From JAQTNA01 sp043743785 (GTDB lineage: Bacteria; Pseudomonadota; Gammaproteobacteria; Burkholderiales; Rhodocyclaceae), in the NCBI GenBank assembly GCA_043743785.1, contig JAYTVW010000078.1, positions 1-61,038 on the forward strand: DNA of 61,038 nt, given 5' to 3'. Below the pieces are notes generated by a model, which was not told the origin of the DNA, did not search any database, and saw only the letters and a program-made list of their open reading frames with translations. The position numbers were made by a program, and so were the translations under genes. This document shows positions 7,373 to 15,049 of this stretch, piece after piece; position 1 is the stretch's first letter; the number at the start of each line of letters is the position of its first letter.

Positions 7373-7788
7373 CCGATGCCCAGATCGCCGAAATCATGGG
7401 CTGGCCCAAGCGCTACGGACCCCCTCCAATGCAGTTGGCCCGGGTGAAGGCAGTGATAGAGGCTGCGCAGAAAGAGGAAAGGGAAGCATGCTGTCGGATG
7501 GCCGTGAGAAATGGTGGCCTGAGAGAATGGATTGTGGCTGAGAAAATCAAAAACATGACGAAAGAAGTGGAATTAGAAGTCACGGATATACAAGGTGAAT
7601 TCTCTGTCCGCGTTTTTAATGTCCTGGAAGCTTCAGATATAACGTCGTTTGCAGAGCTTTGTAAAAGGCAAGAGATAGATCTTGTGAGGCTTCCTAACTT
7701 TGGCAGAGCAGCGCTGCAGGAGGTAAGGGAGGCATTGAAAAGAAAAGGGCTTCCTCTTATGACGCCATATTCTTGGCCGAAGAAATAG
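7369..7788 (+). CDS. Phage protein with C-terminal RNA polymerase alpha-CTD-like domain, 139 aa
   Basis: The first ~50 residues look like a small phage protein (MTDAQIAEIMGWPKRYG...). From about residue 70 to 130 the sequence follows the bacterial RNAP alpha C-terminal domain: SVRVFNVLEA aligns with the DNA-contact helix (R81 and N84 match E. coli R265 and N268), then LPNFGRAALQEVREAL with the PNxG helix-hairpin-helix (G112 and E118 match G296 and E302). Positions equivalent to C269, K298 and S299 are V85, A114 and A115, so DNA contacts may differ. Bases from about 7540 are visibly less GC-rich than the flanks. It is coupled to the sigma4-like gene. Confidence 0.75.
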   Translation: MTDAQIAEIMGWPKRYGPPPMQLARVKAVIEAAQKEEREACCRMAVRNGGLREWIVAEKIKNMTKEVELEVTDIQGEFSVRVFNVLEASDITSFAELCKRQEIDLVRLPNFGRAALQEVREALKRKGLPLMTPYSWPKK

Positions 7789-7789
7789 A

Positions 7790-8005
7790 ATGACCAAGCC
7801 CCTGCGCCAGGCCATGCCCGAGACCGCCGCCTGGATAGACGCCTTGCGGGAGGTCTTTGGCGCCGAGGAAATCAACGGTGCCCTGAAAGCCGGCATGGCC
7901 GGGGAACCCCGCTTCTACGCCAAGGAGGCGGGGCAAGAGATTGGCACCCGGGCGCCCACCTATCGCGTGAGTGTCACGCCCGAGGGGCGCTTCACCAAGC
8001 CCTGA
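7790..8005 (+). CDS. Small hypothetical phage protein, 71 aa
   Basis: It starts at ATG 7790, one base after the previous stop. The protein has an amphipathic helix (ETAAWIDALREVFGAEEINGAL, residues 11 onward), then EPRFYAKEAGQEIGTR and a short C-terminal strand. Proteins of this size and pattern are common near phage packaging modules, but I know of no assigned function. The compact spacing in the 6950-8407 gene string supports it as real. Confidence 0.55.
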   Translation: MTKPLRQAMPETAAWIDALREVFGAEEINGALKAGMAGEPRFYAKEAGQEIGTRAPTYRVSVTPEGRFTKP

Positions 8006-8050
8006 GTGGCTTGACCAGCCTTGCCGCCCTGGCCCATACTTCGGCCCATC

Positions 8051-8317
8051 ATGAGCGCTCTCACTTTCGATACCCTGAAATTCTCCGACACGCTGAAGGC
8101 GGCGGGGGTCCCCTCTGCCCAGGCGGAAGCTGAGGCCCGCGCTTTTGCGACAGCCATTGGGGATGTAGAGGTGGTCACCCGCAAGGATTTGCAGATTGAA
8201 CTGGCGCCAATCCGGGCGGAGCTTACCCTCTTGAAATGGATGGTCGGCCTGTCGCTGGCACTGTCCACCGGCATTCTGGCGATACTGGCGCGACTTGCCT
8301 TTTCGCTGCCGCACTGA
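8051..8317 (+). CDS. DUF1640-like coiled-coil membrane protein, 88 aa
   Basis: It starts with the typical SALTFDTLKFSDTLKAAGVP block (residues 2-21), which with the AQAEAEARAFA helix and VVTRKDLQIELAPIRAEL coiled coil matches bacterial DUF1640 (CCDC90-like) proteins. It ends in one transmembrane helix (about 64-84). I chose the ATG at 8051; the frame is open 30 bases further but that part is out of character. In phages such proteins are found near terminase or lysis genes with no proven role. A shorter chromosomal relative is at 58574-58789. Confidence 0.65.
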   Translation: MSALTFDTLKFSDTLKAAGVPSAQAEAEARAFATAIGDVEVVTRKDLQIELAPIRAELTLLKWMVGLSLALSTGILAILARLAFSLPH

Positions 8318-8320
8318 TCT

Positions 8321-8407
8321 ATGGGCAGCAATAACGCTTGGCTGTTTTGGATGCTTGGTTTTTTGACTGCACTAGAGCTGATAACGCTCGCCAAACAGTT
8401 CTTCTAG
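8321..8407 (+). CDS. Predicted 28-aa membrane micropeptide
   Basis: ATG at 8321 follows the DUF1640-like stop by three bases, and TAG is at 8405-8407. The peptide is almost entirely one transmembrane helix (AWLFWMLGFLTALELITLAK) ending KQFF. The tail LTALELITLAKQFF resembles the C-terminus of the chromosomal DUF1640-like protein at 58574-58789 (ALSAANFAKQFF), which argues for a conserved two-part arrangement rather than chance. Confidence 0.45.
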   Translation: MGSNNAWLFWMLGFLTALELITLAKQFF

Positions 8408-8431
8408 ACATCATCCAGACTCAACACCAGG

Positions 8432-8453
8432 CCGCCTCCGGGCGGTTTTTTTT
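8432..8453 (+). terminator. Rho-independent terminator after early/packaging genes
   Basis: A GC stem CCGCC (8432-8436) / GGCGG (8441-8445) with a four-base loop is followed directly by eight T residues (8446-8453). It lies after the micropeptide and ends the 6950-8407 transcript, separating it from the head and tail operon. Confidence 0.75.
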
Positions 8454-8474
8454 CGGGGAAATCGCAAAAACCCC

Positions 8475-8500
8475 TTGACCCCTCCGACAGTTTCTATATC
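8475..8500 (+). promoter_or_regulatory. Possible promoter upstream of the morphogenesis operon
   Basis: TTGACC (8475-8480) and TATATC (8495-8500) lie between two terminators, directly upstream of the head gene block. The spacer is only 14 bases, shorter than sigma-70 optimum, so it may be weak, need an activator (the sigma4-like or alpha-CTD-like proteins are candidates), or be coincidental. Confidence 0.3.
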
Positions 8501-8575
8501 CTAGCGGCTAGAGTGCTGATCTGGCGCCCGAAACGAACGAACGGATAAGCAGCACCCGCAAGACCCCAACCCCGA

Positions 8576-8608
8576 AGCCCGCCTCCTCCCCAGGAGCGCG
8601 GGCTTTTT
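8576..8608 (+). terminator. Terminator-like hairpin preceding the head genes
   Basis: A long stem of AGCCCGC (8576-8582) plus CTCCT, paired with AGGAG (8592-8596) and GCGGGCT (8598-8604), has a CCCC loop and one bulge and is followed by TTTTT. It sits 16 bases before the first morphogenesis gene, in the position where lambda-like phages place an antitermination-controlled terminator. A short transcript of about 100 nt from the upstream promoter could end here. Confidence 0.65.
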
Positions 8609-8623
8609 GCATTGCGAGGCCCC

Positions 8624-9337
8624 ATGCACCTGAACGTCAGAATGGACCTGTCGGGCATCACGAAGAAGTTCGATGCCCTCGGCCGTGACCAGGTGCCGTA
8701 TGCGGCTGCGCAAGCCATCAATGCCGTGACTTGGGCCGTCAAGAGCAAGTCCGGCCCGGCTGAAATGGGGAAAGTCTTCGACAGTCCCACGCCCTGGACG
8801 CTCAAGTCCCTGCGCACCACCCGCGCCGACAAGCGCAACGTCCTCGGCACCGTCGGCTGGAGTGACCAAACCTCAGCCGGCCGTCAGCTCGTGCAGGAAA
8901 TCACCGGCGGCACCCGCGCCCGCAAGGCCCTGGAAAAGTTCCTGTCCGGCATGGGCCTGATTTCCGCCTCCGAAATGGTCGTGCCCGGCATGGGCGTGCC
9001 CCGCGATGCCTACGGCAATATCGCCCGCAGCAAGATTCAGCAGATCGTCGCCGAGCTTTCCGCCGGGCCGGCCCCGTCCCGCAGGCCCCGTGGCAAGCGC
9101 CTCGGCGACCGCCAAGGCCGCATCTTCTGGAGTTTCGGCCCTGGCGTCGGGCGCCAGCACCTGCCCCGTGGCGCCTGGCAAGTCATCGATGAGCGCACCG
9201 TCAAGCCCCTGCTGCGCGTCGTCTCCAGCGCGAACTACAAATCCCGTTTCGACCTTGCCCGCGTGGTGCAGGAAGAAAAGGCCCGCACCTTCGGCCCCGC
9301 TTTCAAGGAAGCCCTGGCCAGGGCCACCAAACAATGA
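8624..9337 (+). CDS. Phage minor tail Z-like / morphogenesis protein, 237 aa
   Basis: The N-terminal half follows the prophage minor tail protein Z pattern: a basic helical start, RDQVPYAAAQAINAVTWAV (about residues 24-42), then VFDSPTPWTLKSLRTTRA. In such families a phage-conserved FDxPTPWT segment is typical. The C-terminal region is basic and helical. I use the ATG at 8624 rather than the TTG at 8612. Its place before the gpW-like and portal genes is unusual for gpZ, so a head-assembly or neck role is also possible. It overlaps the next gene by ATGA. Confidence 0.5.
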   Translation: MHLNVRMDLSGITKKFDALGRDQVPYAAAQAINAVTWAVKSKSGPAEMGKVFDSPTPWTLKSLRTTRADKRNVLGTVGWSDQTSAGRQLVQEITGGTRARKALEKFLSGMGLISASEMVVPGMGVPRDAYGNIARSKIQQIVAELSAGPAPSRRPRGKRLGDRQGRIFWSFGPGVGRQHLPRGAWQVIDERTVKPLLRVVSSANYKSRFDLARVVQEEKARTFGPAFKEALARATKQ

Positions 9338-9891
9338 TCCCCGCCACCCTCACCTCCGGCGATACCGTCACCTGGACGGATGCCCCCATCCTCCTCCAGG
9401 GCGAGACCTACACCGCCGCCGGCTACACCCTGACCTATGCCCTGCGCGGCGCCGATGGCCCGGTGGACGTGGTCGGCGTGGTGGAAGGCATCGGCTGGCG
9501 CTTCACCCTCAGTGCCGTGCAGGCGTCTGCACTGGGCGCCGGCACCTGGTACTGGACCAAGAAGCTCACCGCCACGAATTTCCAAATCACCGCCGGCCGG
9601 GGAGAACTCACCGTATTGGCGGACCTGTCCGCCAACGCTGCCGGGGGCTATGACGGCCGCTCCCAGGCCCGTCAGGACCTGGACGCGGTGGAAGCCGTCA
9701 TCCGTGCCCGCACCAGCGGCGGGGCCGTCATCGAGTACACCATCGGCAACCGCTCCCTGAAAAAGGAAAGCCTGGCCGCCCTGCTGGCCCTGCGCACCCA
9801 GCTGCACATCCGCTGCCGCAACGAATCCGTGAATGCGTCCCTGGCCAATGGCCTGGGCGACCCGCGCACCCTGTACGCGAGGTTCAACTAA
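9334..9891 (+). CDS. Phage head protein with C-terminal gpW-like segment, 185 aa
   Basis: Residues 1-100 look like a beta-sandwich (SGDTVTWTDAPILLQGE..., a YTLTYALRG strand pair, then an LTVLADLSAN strand). Residues 108-165 (ARQDLDAVEAVIRAR, then VIEYTIGNRSLKKESLAALLALRTQLHI) follow the size and strand/helix order of lambda gpW, the head-tail joining protein placed just upstream of the portal. The stop overlaps the portal start (TAATG). I infer a fused architecture: an Ig-like decoration module plus a gpW-type module. Confidence 0.55.
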   Translation: MIPATLTSGDTVTWTDAPILLQGETYTAAGYTLTYALRGADGPVDVVGVVEGIGWRFTLSAVQASALGAGTWYWTKKLTATNFQITAGRGELTVLADLSANAAGGYDGRSQARQDLDAVEAVIRARTSGGAVIEYTIGNRSLKKESLAALLALRTQLHIRCRNESVNASLANGLGDPRTLYARFN

Positions 9892-11585
9892 TGGCCGGCA
9901 TCAAGAACAACGTGGAAGTATTCGACGCCGCCACCGTGGCCCGCCTCGGTTCCCGCCACCTGGCCAGCTTCAACGCCGGCCGCGAGTCCGTACGGGAAAA
10001 GGCCCGTCTGACCGCCGCCCATGCCGCAGAGGGCACCCGCATGTATGCCGGCGCCAAGGTCGGCCGCCTGAATGGCGACTGGAATGCCTTGGGCACCTCC
10101 GCCGATTCCGAAATCCTCACCAGCATCCGCCTGCTGCGCGCCCGCTCCCGCCAGTTGGTGCGTGACAATGAATACGCCAAGCGTGCCCAGCAGCTCGTGG
10201 TGAACAACGTCATCGGCAACGGCATCGGCCTGCAGGCCCGCATCATGAACGCCCGGGGCAAGCTCCAGGGCAAGCAGAACGACCAGATTGAACAGCAGTG
10301 GACGCGCTGGTGCCGTGCCCGCCGCTGCCACACCGCCGGCAAGCTCTCTTTTGCCGACATTGAGCGCCAGGCCGTGGCCCAGCTCGTGGAAGCAGGGGAA
10401 GTCCTCATCCGCAAGGTCTGGGGCAAGTTCGGCGATTCCGCCGTGCCCTTCGCCCTGGAAGTCATCGAAGCGGACCGCCTCATGGATCAGTGGCAGACCG
10501 CCCGTGCCGACAACGGCAACCTGATCCGCATGGGCGTGGAAATCGACACCTGGGGCCGGCCCGTCGCCTACTGGCTCTACCCCACCCACCCCGGCGACTA
10601 CCAGTTCTCCACCTTCATTCCGTCGAAATTCATCCGTTTGCCTGCAGAGGAGGTGATCCATCTCTATCTGGCGGATCGCGTGCCTCAGACCCGTGGGGTG
10701 CCCTGGTTCCATGCCACCGTCCAGCGCCTGCACAACATGGGCGGATACGAAGAAGCCGAGATCGTGGCCGCCAGGGCCTCCGCCAACATCGTCGGCTTCA
10801 TCACCTCACCCGAACCCGCCCAAATGGGCGACGTGGAAAACAACCAGCGCACCCTGGACACCGCCCCGGGCCAGTTCCAGACCCTGCTGCCCGGCGAATC
10901 CTTCCAGGGCTTTGCCCCGACCCGCCCAAACGCCGCCCTGGAGCCCTTCATGCGCTACATGTTGCGGGGCTTTTGCGCCGGGGTCGGCATCAGCTATGAA
11001 GCGCTGTCCGGGGACTACTCCGTCGCCAGCTACAGCAGTTCCCGCATGGGCCTGCTCGCCGAGCGTGATCTCTGGCGCATTCTGCAGGGCTGGTTCATCC
11101 GCAGCTTCCGCCAGGAAGTCTATGAAAACTGGTTGGATGCTGCCGTCCTCTCCGGCGCCCTCAAGTTCCCCGACTTTTCCAGCAACCGGGAAAAGTACGA
11201 CGAAGCCGTGCGTTTCAAGCCCCGTGGCTGGAACTGGATCGACCCCCAGAAGGAAGTGGCCAGCTACATGATGGCGGTGCGCTCCGGCTTCATGACCGTG
11301 GGCGACGTGCTCAGTCAGACCGCCGATGGCCGCGACTTTGAAGACATGGCCAAGGAACGCAGGGAGGAGCTGGACATGATGGCCGCCCTGAAGCTCGTTT
11401 TCGACACCGACCCGGCTCAGACAGACGTCAAGGGCAAAGGCCAGGTGGTGGAGCCAGCCGCCGAAGCTGACGACGCCAGCGCAAAGCCCGGCCAATCTGC
11501 CGCCGCCGAAGCCGGGGAGGGTGCCACGGAAGGCCAGCCCGCCGACCCCGATGCCGCCACCGAATCCCAGGAGGGCGCGAAGTGA
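9891..11585 (+). CDS. Portal protein, lambda gpB family, 564 aa
   Basis: It forms the dodecameric ring through which DNA enters and leaves the capsid. Family features: LRARSRQLVRDNEYAKRA near residues 83-100, the VNNVIGNGIGLQ segment, FALEVIEADRL, and GVPWFHATVQRLHNMGGYEEAEIVAAR around residues 265-292, then SYEALSGDYSVASYSSSRMG. The C-terminal ~60 residues are a low-complexity acidic/alanine tail. The length fits lambda-type portals (about 530 aa). It overlaps the protease-capsid gene by GTGA. Confidence 0.93.
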   Translation: MAGIKNNVEVFDAATVARLGSRHLASFNAGRESVREKARLTAAHAAEGTRMYAGAKVGRLNGDWNALGTSADSEILTSIRLLRARSRQLVRDNEYAKRAQQLVVNNVIGNGIGLQARIMNARGKLQGKQNDQIEQQWTRWCRARRCHTAGKLSFADIERQAVAQLVEAGEVLIRKVWGKFGDSAVPFALEVIEADRLMDQWQTARADNGNLIRMGVEIDTWGRPVAYWLYPTHPGDYQFSTFIPSKFIRLPAEEVIHLYLADRVPQTRGVPWFHATVQRLHNMGGYEEAEIVAARASANIVGFITSPEPAQMGDVENNQRTLDTAPGQFQTLLPGESFQGFAPTRPNAALEPFMRYMLRGFCAGVGISYEALSGDYSVASYSSSRMGLLAERDLWRILQGWFIRSFRQEVYENWLDAAVLSGALKFPDFSSNREKYDEAVRFKPRGWNWIDPQKEVASYMMAVRSGFMTVGDVLSQTADGRDFEDMAKERREELDMMAALKLVFDTDPAQTDVKGKGQVVEPAAEADDASAKPGQSAAAEAGEGATEGQPADPDAATESQEGAK

Positions 11586-13546
11586 GCAAGCAGAAATTCC
11601 AGACCCGCAGCATGGCATTTTCCGACGCCGGGGATGATGGCCGAATCCCGGTTGTGGTGTCGTCGGATGCCATCGTGGAAGTGGCGGACGGCCCAGAAAT
11701 CCTGGTGCACCGCGCGGGCGCAGTGAATATGGAGCGCGCCCCGTTTCCCATCATTGTCACCCACGAATTCAATGTCATGAACGTCGGTATCGTGGAAGAC
11801 CCGGTCATTGAGGGCGGCGTCCTGCGCGGCTTTGCCCGCTTCGGCGAGCGTCCCGAGGCGGCCCAGTATGAGGCGGACGTGCGCAACGGGACTATCCGTT
11901 GCGTCAGCGTCGGCTACAGCCGGGACGATGGCTATATCCGCCCGGATGGCGTGCTGGTCACGACCAAGTGGACCCCGCGCCACGTGGCCATGCTTGGCGA
12001 GCCAGCAGACAGCAATGCTGGATTTTTCCGCGCCTTATCCCCGAATGACGGCGAATTCACTCCCCGTGTCGGAATCCCCGAAGAATCCCCAGAATTTAGC
12101 GGCAGAAATGCCGCTTCCCCCGCAGCCTCGGCTGCAACCCATCAGGAGCAAGAAATGAAACTGAAACGTCACCGCCTGCAAGAACAGGCAAACGACGGCG
12201 CTACCGGCGGTGCTGCCGGCGGTGCCGTGACCGACACCAAGGGTGAGCAGCGCGGCGCCGAAGCCGAAAGGAAGCGCATGGTCGAAATCGACGCCATGTG
12301 TCGCGCCCATGCCATGCCCGAGGAACTGCGCTCCGGCCTGATCCAGCGCGGCGCCAGTATCGAAGAAGCCCGTGGTGCGGTGCTCGAAGCCAAACTCAAG
12401 GATGGCGCCCGTCAGGCTAGCCTGGGCCACAGCCACGCCCCGGACCTGTCCGAGAAGGACAAGAGCAAGTACTCCATGATCCGTGCTGTCAATGCGGCCC
12501 TCAACGGCAACTGGAAGGAAGCCGGCTTCGAACTGGAAGTCTCCAACGAAATCGCCAAGCGCTCCGGCAAGAACACCGGCGGCTTCTTCATGCCCACGAA
12601 TCTGCCCTTCGCCATGCGCGCCCCGCTGAGTGCCGGCGCGGCGGCAACCGGCGGCGTGCTGGTCGCCACCAACCTGCTCTCCGGAGCCTTCATTGAATTG
12701 CTGCGCAACAAGGCCCGCGTCCTGCAGTTGGGCGCCACGGTCCTCTCCGGCCTGGTCGGCAACGTCGATATTCCCCGCCAGACCGGCGCCAGCACCGCCT
12801 ACTGGGTCGGCGACCCCAACAGCGTGACGGAATCCGAACCCACGTTCGACAAGCTGTCCCTGGCGTACAAGACCATCGGCGCCAAGGGCGTGATCTACCG
12901 CACCATGCTGGCCCAATCCACGCCGGATGCGGAAATGCTCATGCGGGCTGACCTGCTGGCCATCATCGCCCTGGGCATCGACTCCGCAGCTCTTTACGGA
13001 TCTGGCTCCAGCGGCGTGCCCCTGGGCATTGCCGGCACCTCCGGTGTCGGCGCGGTGGTCGGCGACACCAACGGCGCTGCCATCACCATCGACCACCTGA
13101 TTGACCTGGAAACCCAAGTGACCCAGGCCAACGTGGACGAAAGCAACCTCGCCTACCTGGTCAATGCCGGCACCGTTGGCGCTCTGAAGAAGCTCAAGAG
13201 CACCACCGGCCAATACCTGTGGAACAACTCGCCCCTGGGCGGCCGTTCCGCCACGCCGGGCGACATCAACGGCTATCCGGTGGCCCGCTCCAACCAGGTG
13301 CGCAGTAACCTCACCAAGGGCACCCAGGACGGCAGCACGGCGCAGCTCTCCTGCTCCGAAGTCTTCTTCGGCGACTTCAGCCAGTTGGTCCTGGCTGAGT
13401 GGGGCGTGCTGGAAATCCTGCCCAACGCCCTGGCCGAGCCGTACTACAGCCAGGGCGCCGTGCAATTGCGTGCGCTGCAGTCCCTCGACATCGGCCTGCG
13501 CCACCCGCAAGCCTTTGCCCGCATGGGCGACGCCAAGGTCCTCTAA
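11582..13546 (+). CDS. Fused S78-type prohead protease and HK97-fold major capsid protein, 654 aa
   Basis: Residues 1-150 are a prohead protease: H61 in VTHEFN, S109 in RCVSVGY and an acidic residue near 140 match the HK97 gp4 catalytic set. A linker (about 150-190) leads to a helical scaffold-like delta region (about 190-330). The capsid proper follows (about 330-654), with the HK97 MCP pattern GGVLVATNLLSGAFIELLRN, YWVGDPNSVTESEP and ALYGSGSSGVPLGI. It starts with GTG overlapping the portal stop. A strong internal ribosome site (12144-12157) could also yield capsid without protease. Confidence 0.92.
   Translation: MSKQKFQTRSMAFSDAGDDGRIPVVVSSDAIVEVADGPEILVHRAGAVNMERAPFPIIVTHEFNVMNVGIVEDPVIEGGVLRGFARFGERPEAAQYEADVRNGTIRCVSVGYSRDDGYIRPDGVLVTTKWTPRHVAMLGEPADSNAGFFRALSPNDGEFTPRVGIPEESPEFSGRNAASPAASAATHQEQEMKLKRHRLQEQANDGATGGAAGGAVTDTKGEQRGAEAERKRMVEIDAMCRAHAMPEELRSGLIQRGASIEEARGAVLEAKLKDGARQASLGHSHAPDLSEKDKSKYSMIRAVNAALNGNWKEAGFELEVSNEIAKRSGKNTGGFFMPTNLPFAMRAPLSAGAAATGGVLVATNLLSGAFIELLRNKARVLQLGATVLSGLVGNVDIPRQTGASTAYWVGDPNSVTESEPTFDKLSLAYKTIGAKGVIYRTMLAQSTPDAEMLMRADLLAIIALGIDSAALYGSGSSGVPLGIAGTSGVGAVVGDTNGAAITIDHLIDLETQVTQANVDESNLAYLVNAGTVGALKKLKSTTGQYLWNNSPLGGRSATPGDINGYPVARSNQVRSNLTKGTQDGSTAQLSCSEVFFGDFSQLVLAEWGVLEILPNALAEPYYSQGAVQLRALQSLDIGLRHPQAFARMGDAKVL
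12144..12157 (+). promoter_or_regulatory. Internal Shine-Dalgarno and ATG inside the protease-capsid gene
   Basis: AGGAG (12144-12148) stands six bases before an in-frame ATG (12155-12157), exactly at the join between the protease linker and the scaffold/capsid part. Translation from here would give a 463-aa scaffold-capsid protein, solving the need for many capsids per protease. Confidence 0.55.
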
Positions 13547-13549
13547 GCC

Positions 13550-13849
13550 ATGTTCCAGGAATCCCCCGCCACCTTCCTCGCCGACTTCGGCGTGTGGGCC
13601 ACCACCGGCAGCAATGCCGGCCTGGTGCTCCTCGATATGCCCGGCCAGCAGGTGCTGGGGGATACCTACATGGCCACCGAGTACGCCATCACCTACAACC
13701 CGGCAGACCTCCCGGGCCTGAAGTACGGCGACACCCTGACGATCTACCCGGGCCAGTCGGCCACCGGCACCCCGACACATTACAAGGTGCGCGTGGCCAA
13801 CCCCCTGGACGACGGCGCCCTCTGGCACGCCGTCCTGGAACGCACATGA
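13550..13849 (+). CDS. Head-tail attachment protein (gpFII-like), 99 aa
   Basis: A small beta-rich protein lies directly after the capsid: ATFLADFGVWATTG start, YMATEYAITYNPADLPGLKYGDTLTI middle, YKVRVANPLDDGALWHAVLER end. This matches the strand pattern and length of gpFII and related stoppers (about 117 aa in lambda) that close the head and join the tail. The stop is overlapped by the ATG of the next gene. The position is as expected. Confidence 0.6.
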   Translation: MFQESPATFLADFGVWATTGSNAGLVLLDMPGQQVLGDTYMATEYAITYNPADLPGLKYGDTLTIYPGQSATGTPTHYKVRVANPLDDGALWHAVLERT

Positions 13850-14268
13850 GCACCGTCGCCGAAGGCCTGCTGCAGGCTCTCAACGACACCCTGGCCGCCG
13901 GCAACATTGGCGCCGGGGTGGCCCGCTCCCGCACCGCCGCCCTGGTGCGGGAGGCCCTGCCCATGGTCGTGGTGCGGCCCCGCCAGGTCGGCTACCAGCC
14001 CGCTGGCGCCATGACCAAGAATGACCTGCTGGTGCGCGTCTCCGTGCATGTGCGCGGTGACGTCCCTGACCAGGCGGCGGACCCGATCGTCCAGGCCCTC
14101 CACCGGGCGCTCATGGCAGACCAAAGCCTTGGCGGCCGCTGTTTCCAGATCCTCGGCCCGGCGATGGCCTGGGACGACGGCGAGGGGGATGGCTCTGCCG
14201 GTATCACCCACCTCGATTACACCCTGAAATATCTCACCGCCGCAGCCGACCTCGGCCGGGCGCCCTGA
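13846..14268 (+). CDS. Tail terminator (gpU-like) protein, 140 aa
   Basis: The protein starts at ATG 13846, overlapping the gpFII-like stop. It has a leading helix, a VREALPMVVVRPRQ strand, DLLVRVSVHVRG, a helix VQALHRALMADQ and a C-terminal THLDYTLKYLT strand, i.e. the alpha/beta order of minor tail protein U that caps the tail tube. The order FII-U-V (tail tube next) is that of lambda. The function follows mainly from position and fold pattern. Confidence 0.55.
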   Translation: MSTVAEGLLQALNDTLAAGNIGAGVARSRTAALVREALPMVVVRPRQVGYQPAGAMTKNDLLVRVSVHVRGDVPDQAADPIVQALHRALMADQSLGGRCFQILGPAMAWDDGEGDGSAGITHLDYTLKYLTAAADLGRAP

Positions 14269-14279
14269 AAGGAAATACC

Positions 14280-15047
14280 ATGGGAATGAACCGCTACGTT
14301 GGCACCGGCAATCTGTTTTTCGTGCCAAAAACCGACATCCTCGGCAATGCCCTGACCAACCAGACCCCGGTGATCTTTGCCGACCTGGAAGACGTCAGCA
14401 TTGACCTGTCCACCTCCCTCAAGTTCTACAACGGCGCCCAGGTGTATGCCCAGATGGCCGCCGAATCCGAACGCAAGATCGAATTCAAAGCCAAGAGCGC
14501 GGAAGTCTCCTACCGCGTCATGGCCCAGCACCTCGGCATTACCCCCAGCGCCGGCCTCAAGGACATCGTGGATGCGGAACCCCTCGTCATCCCCGCCAGC
14601 ACGCCCTGGACCATCGCCACCACGCCGCCCTCCAGCGGCACCTTCGTCAATGACCTGGGCGTCCTCGATGTCACCGCTGGCCTGGCGCTGACCAAGGTTG
14701 CCAGCGGACCAACCACCGGCCAGTACAGTGTTTCCGGTGCAGGCGTCTACACTTTTGCCGCCGCCGATGCCGGCCACGCCATCCTGCGCAGCTTTGAATA
14801 TTCCGCCACCAGCACCACCCGCCAGACCCTGGCCATCACCAACCGCCCCAAGGGCCTGGCCCCGACCTTTGGCGTCTCCCTCGATCTGTCCACCGGCGCC
14901 AGCAGCTTCACCCTGGTGCTCAACGCCTGCGTCTCCAGCAAGTTCAATTTGCCCTTCAAGGCCGGCGACTTCACCGTTGCTGAATTCGACGGTCAGGCCA
15001 TCGCCGATGCCAACGGGCAAATCGGCTACATCAACATGGGGAGCTGA
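14280..15047 (+). CDS. Major tail tube protein, 255 aa
   Basis: It is a beta-rich protein after the terminator gene and before the frameshifted chaperones, the standard place of the tail tube subunit. Features: GNLFFVPKTD start, DLEDVSIDLSTSLKFYNGAQVY, a middle domain (about 105-175) looking like an extra inserted Ig-like part, and a final strand hairpin near FTVAEFDGQAIADANGQIGYI. AGGAAA stands just before the ATG. The size is similar to lambda gpV (246 aa). Confidence 0.75.
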   Translation: MGMNRYVGTGNLFFVPKTDILGNALTNQTPVIFADLEDVSIDLSTSLKFYNGAQVYAQMAAESERKIEFKAKSAEVSYRVMAQHLGITPSAGLKDIVDAEPLVIPASTPWTIATTPPSSGTFVNDLGVLDVTAGLALTKVASGPTTGQYSVSGAGVYTFAAADAGHAILRSFEYSATSTTRQTLAITNRPKGLAPTFGVSLDLSTGASSFTLVLNACVSSKFNLPFKAGDFTVAEFDGQAIADANGQIGYINMGS

Positions 15048-15049
15048 GC

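Noticed and set aside
12035..13828. A 597-codon open frame antisense to the capsid gene
   Set aside because: Its amino acid make-up (Gly/His/Val/Ala-rich, no domain) is what the GC-rich complementary strand of a real gene gives, and the capsid frame has clear family motifs.
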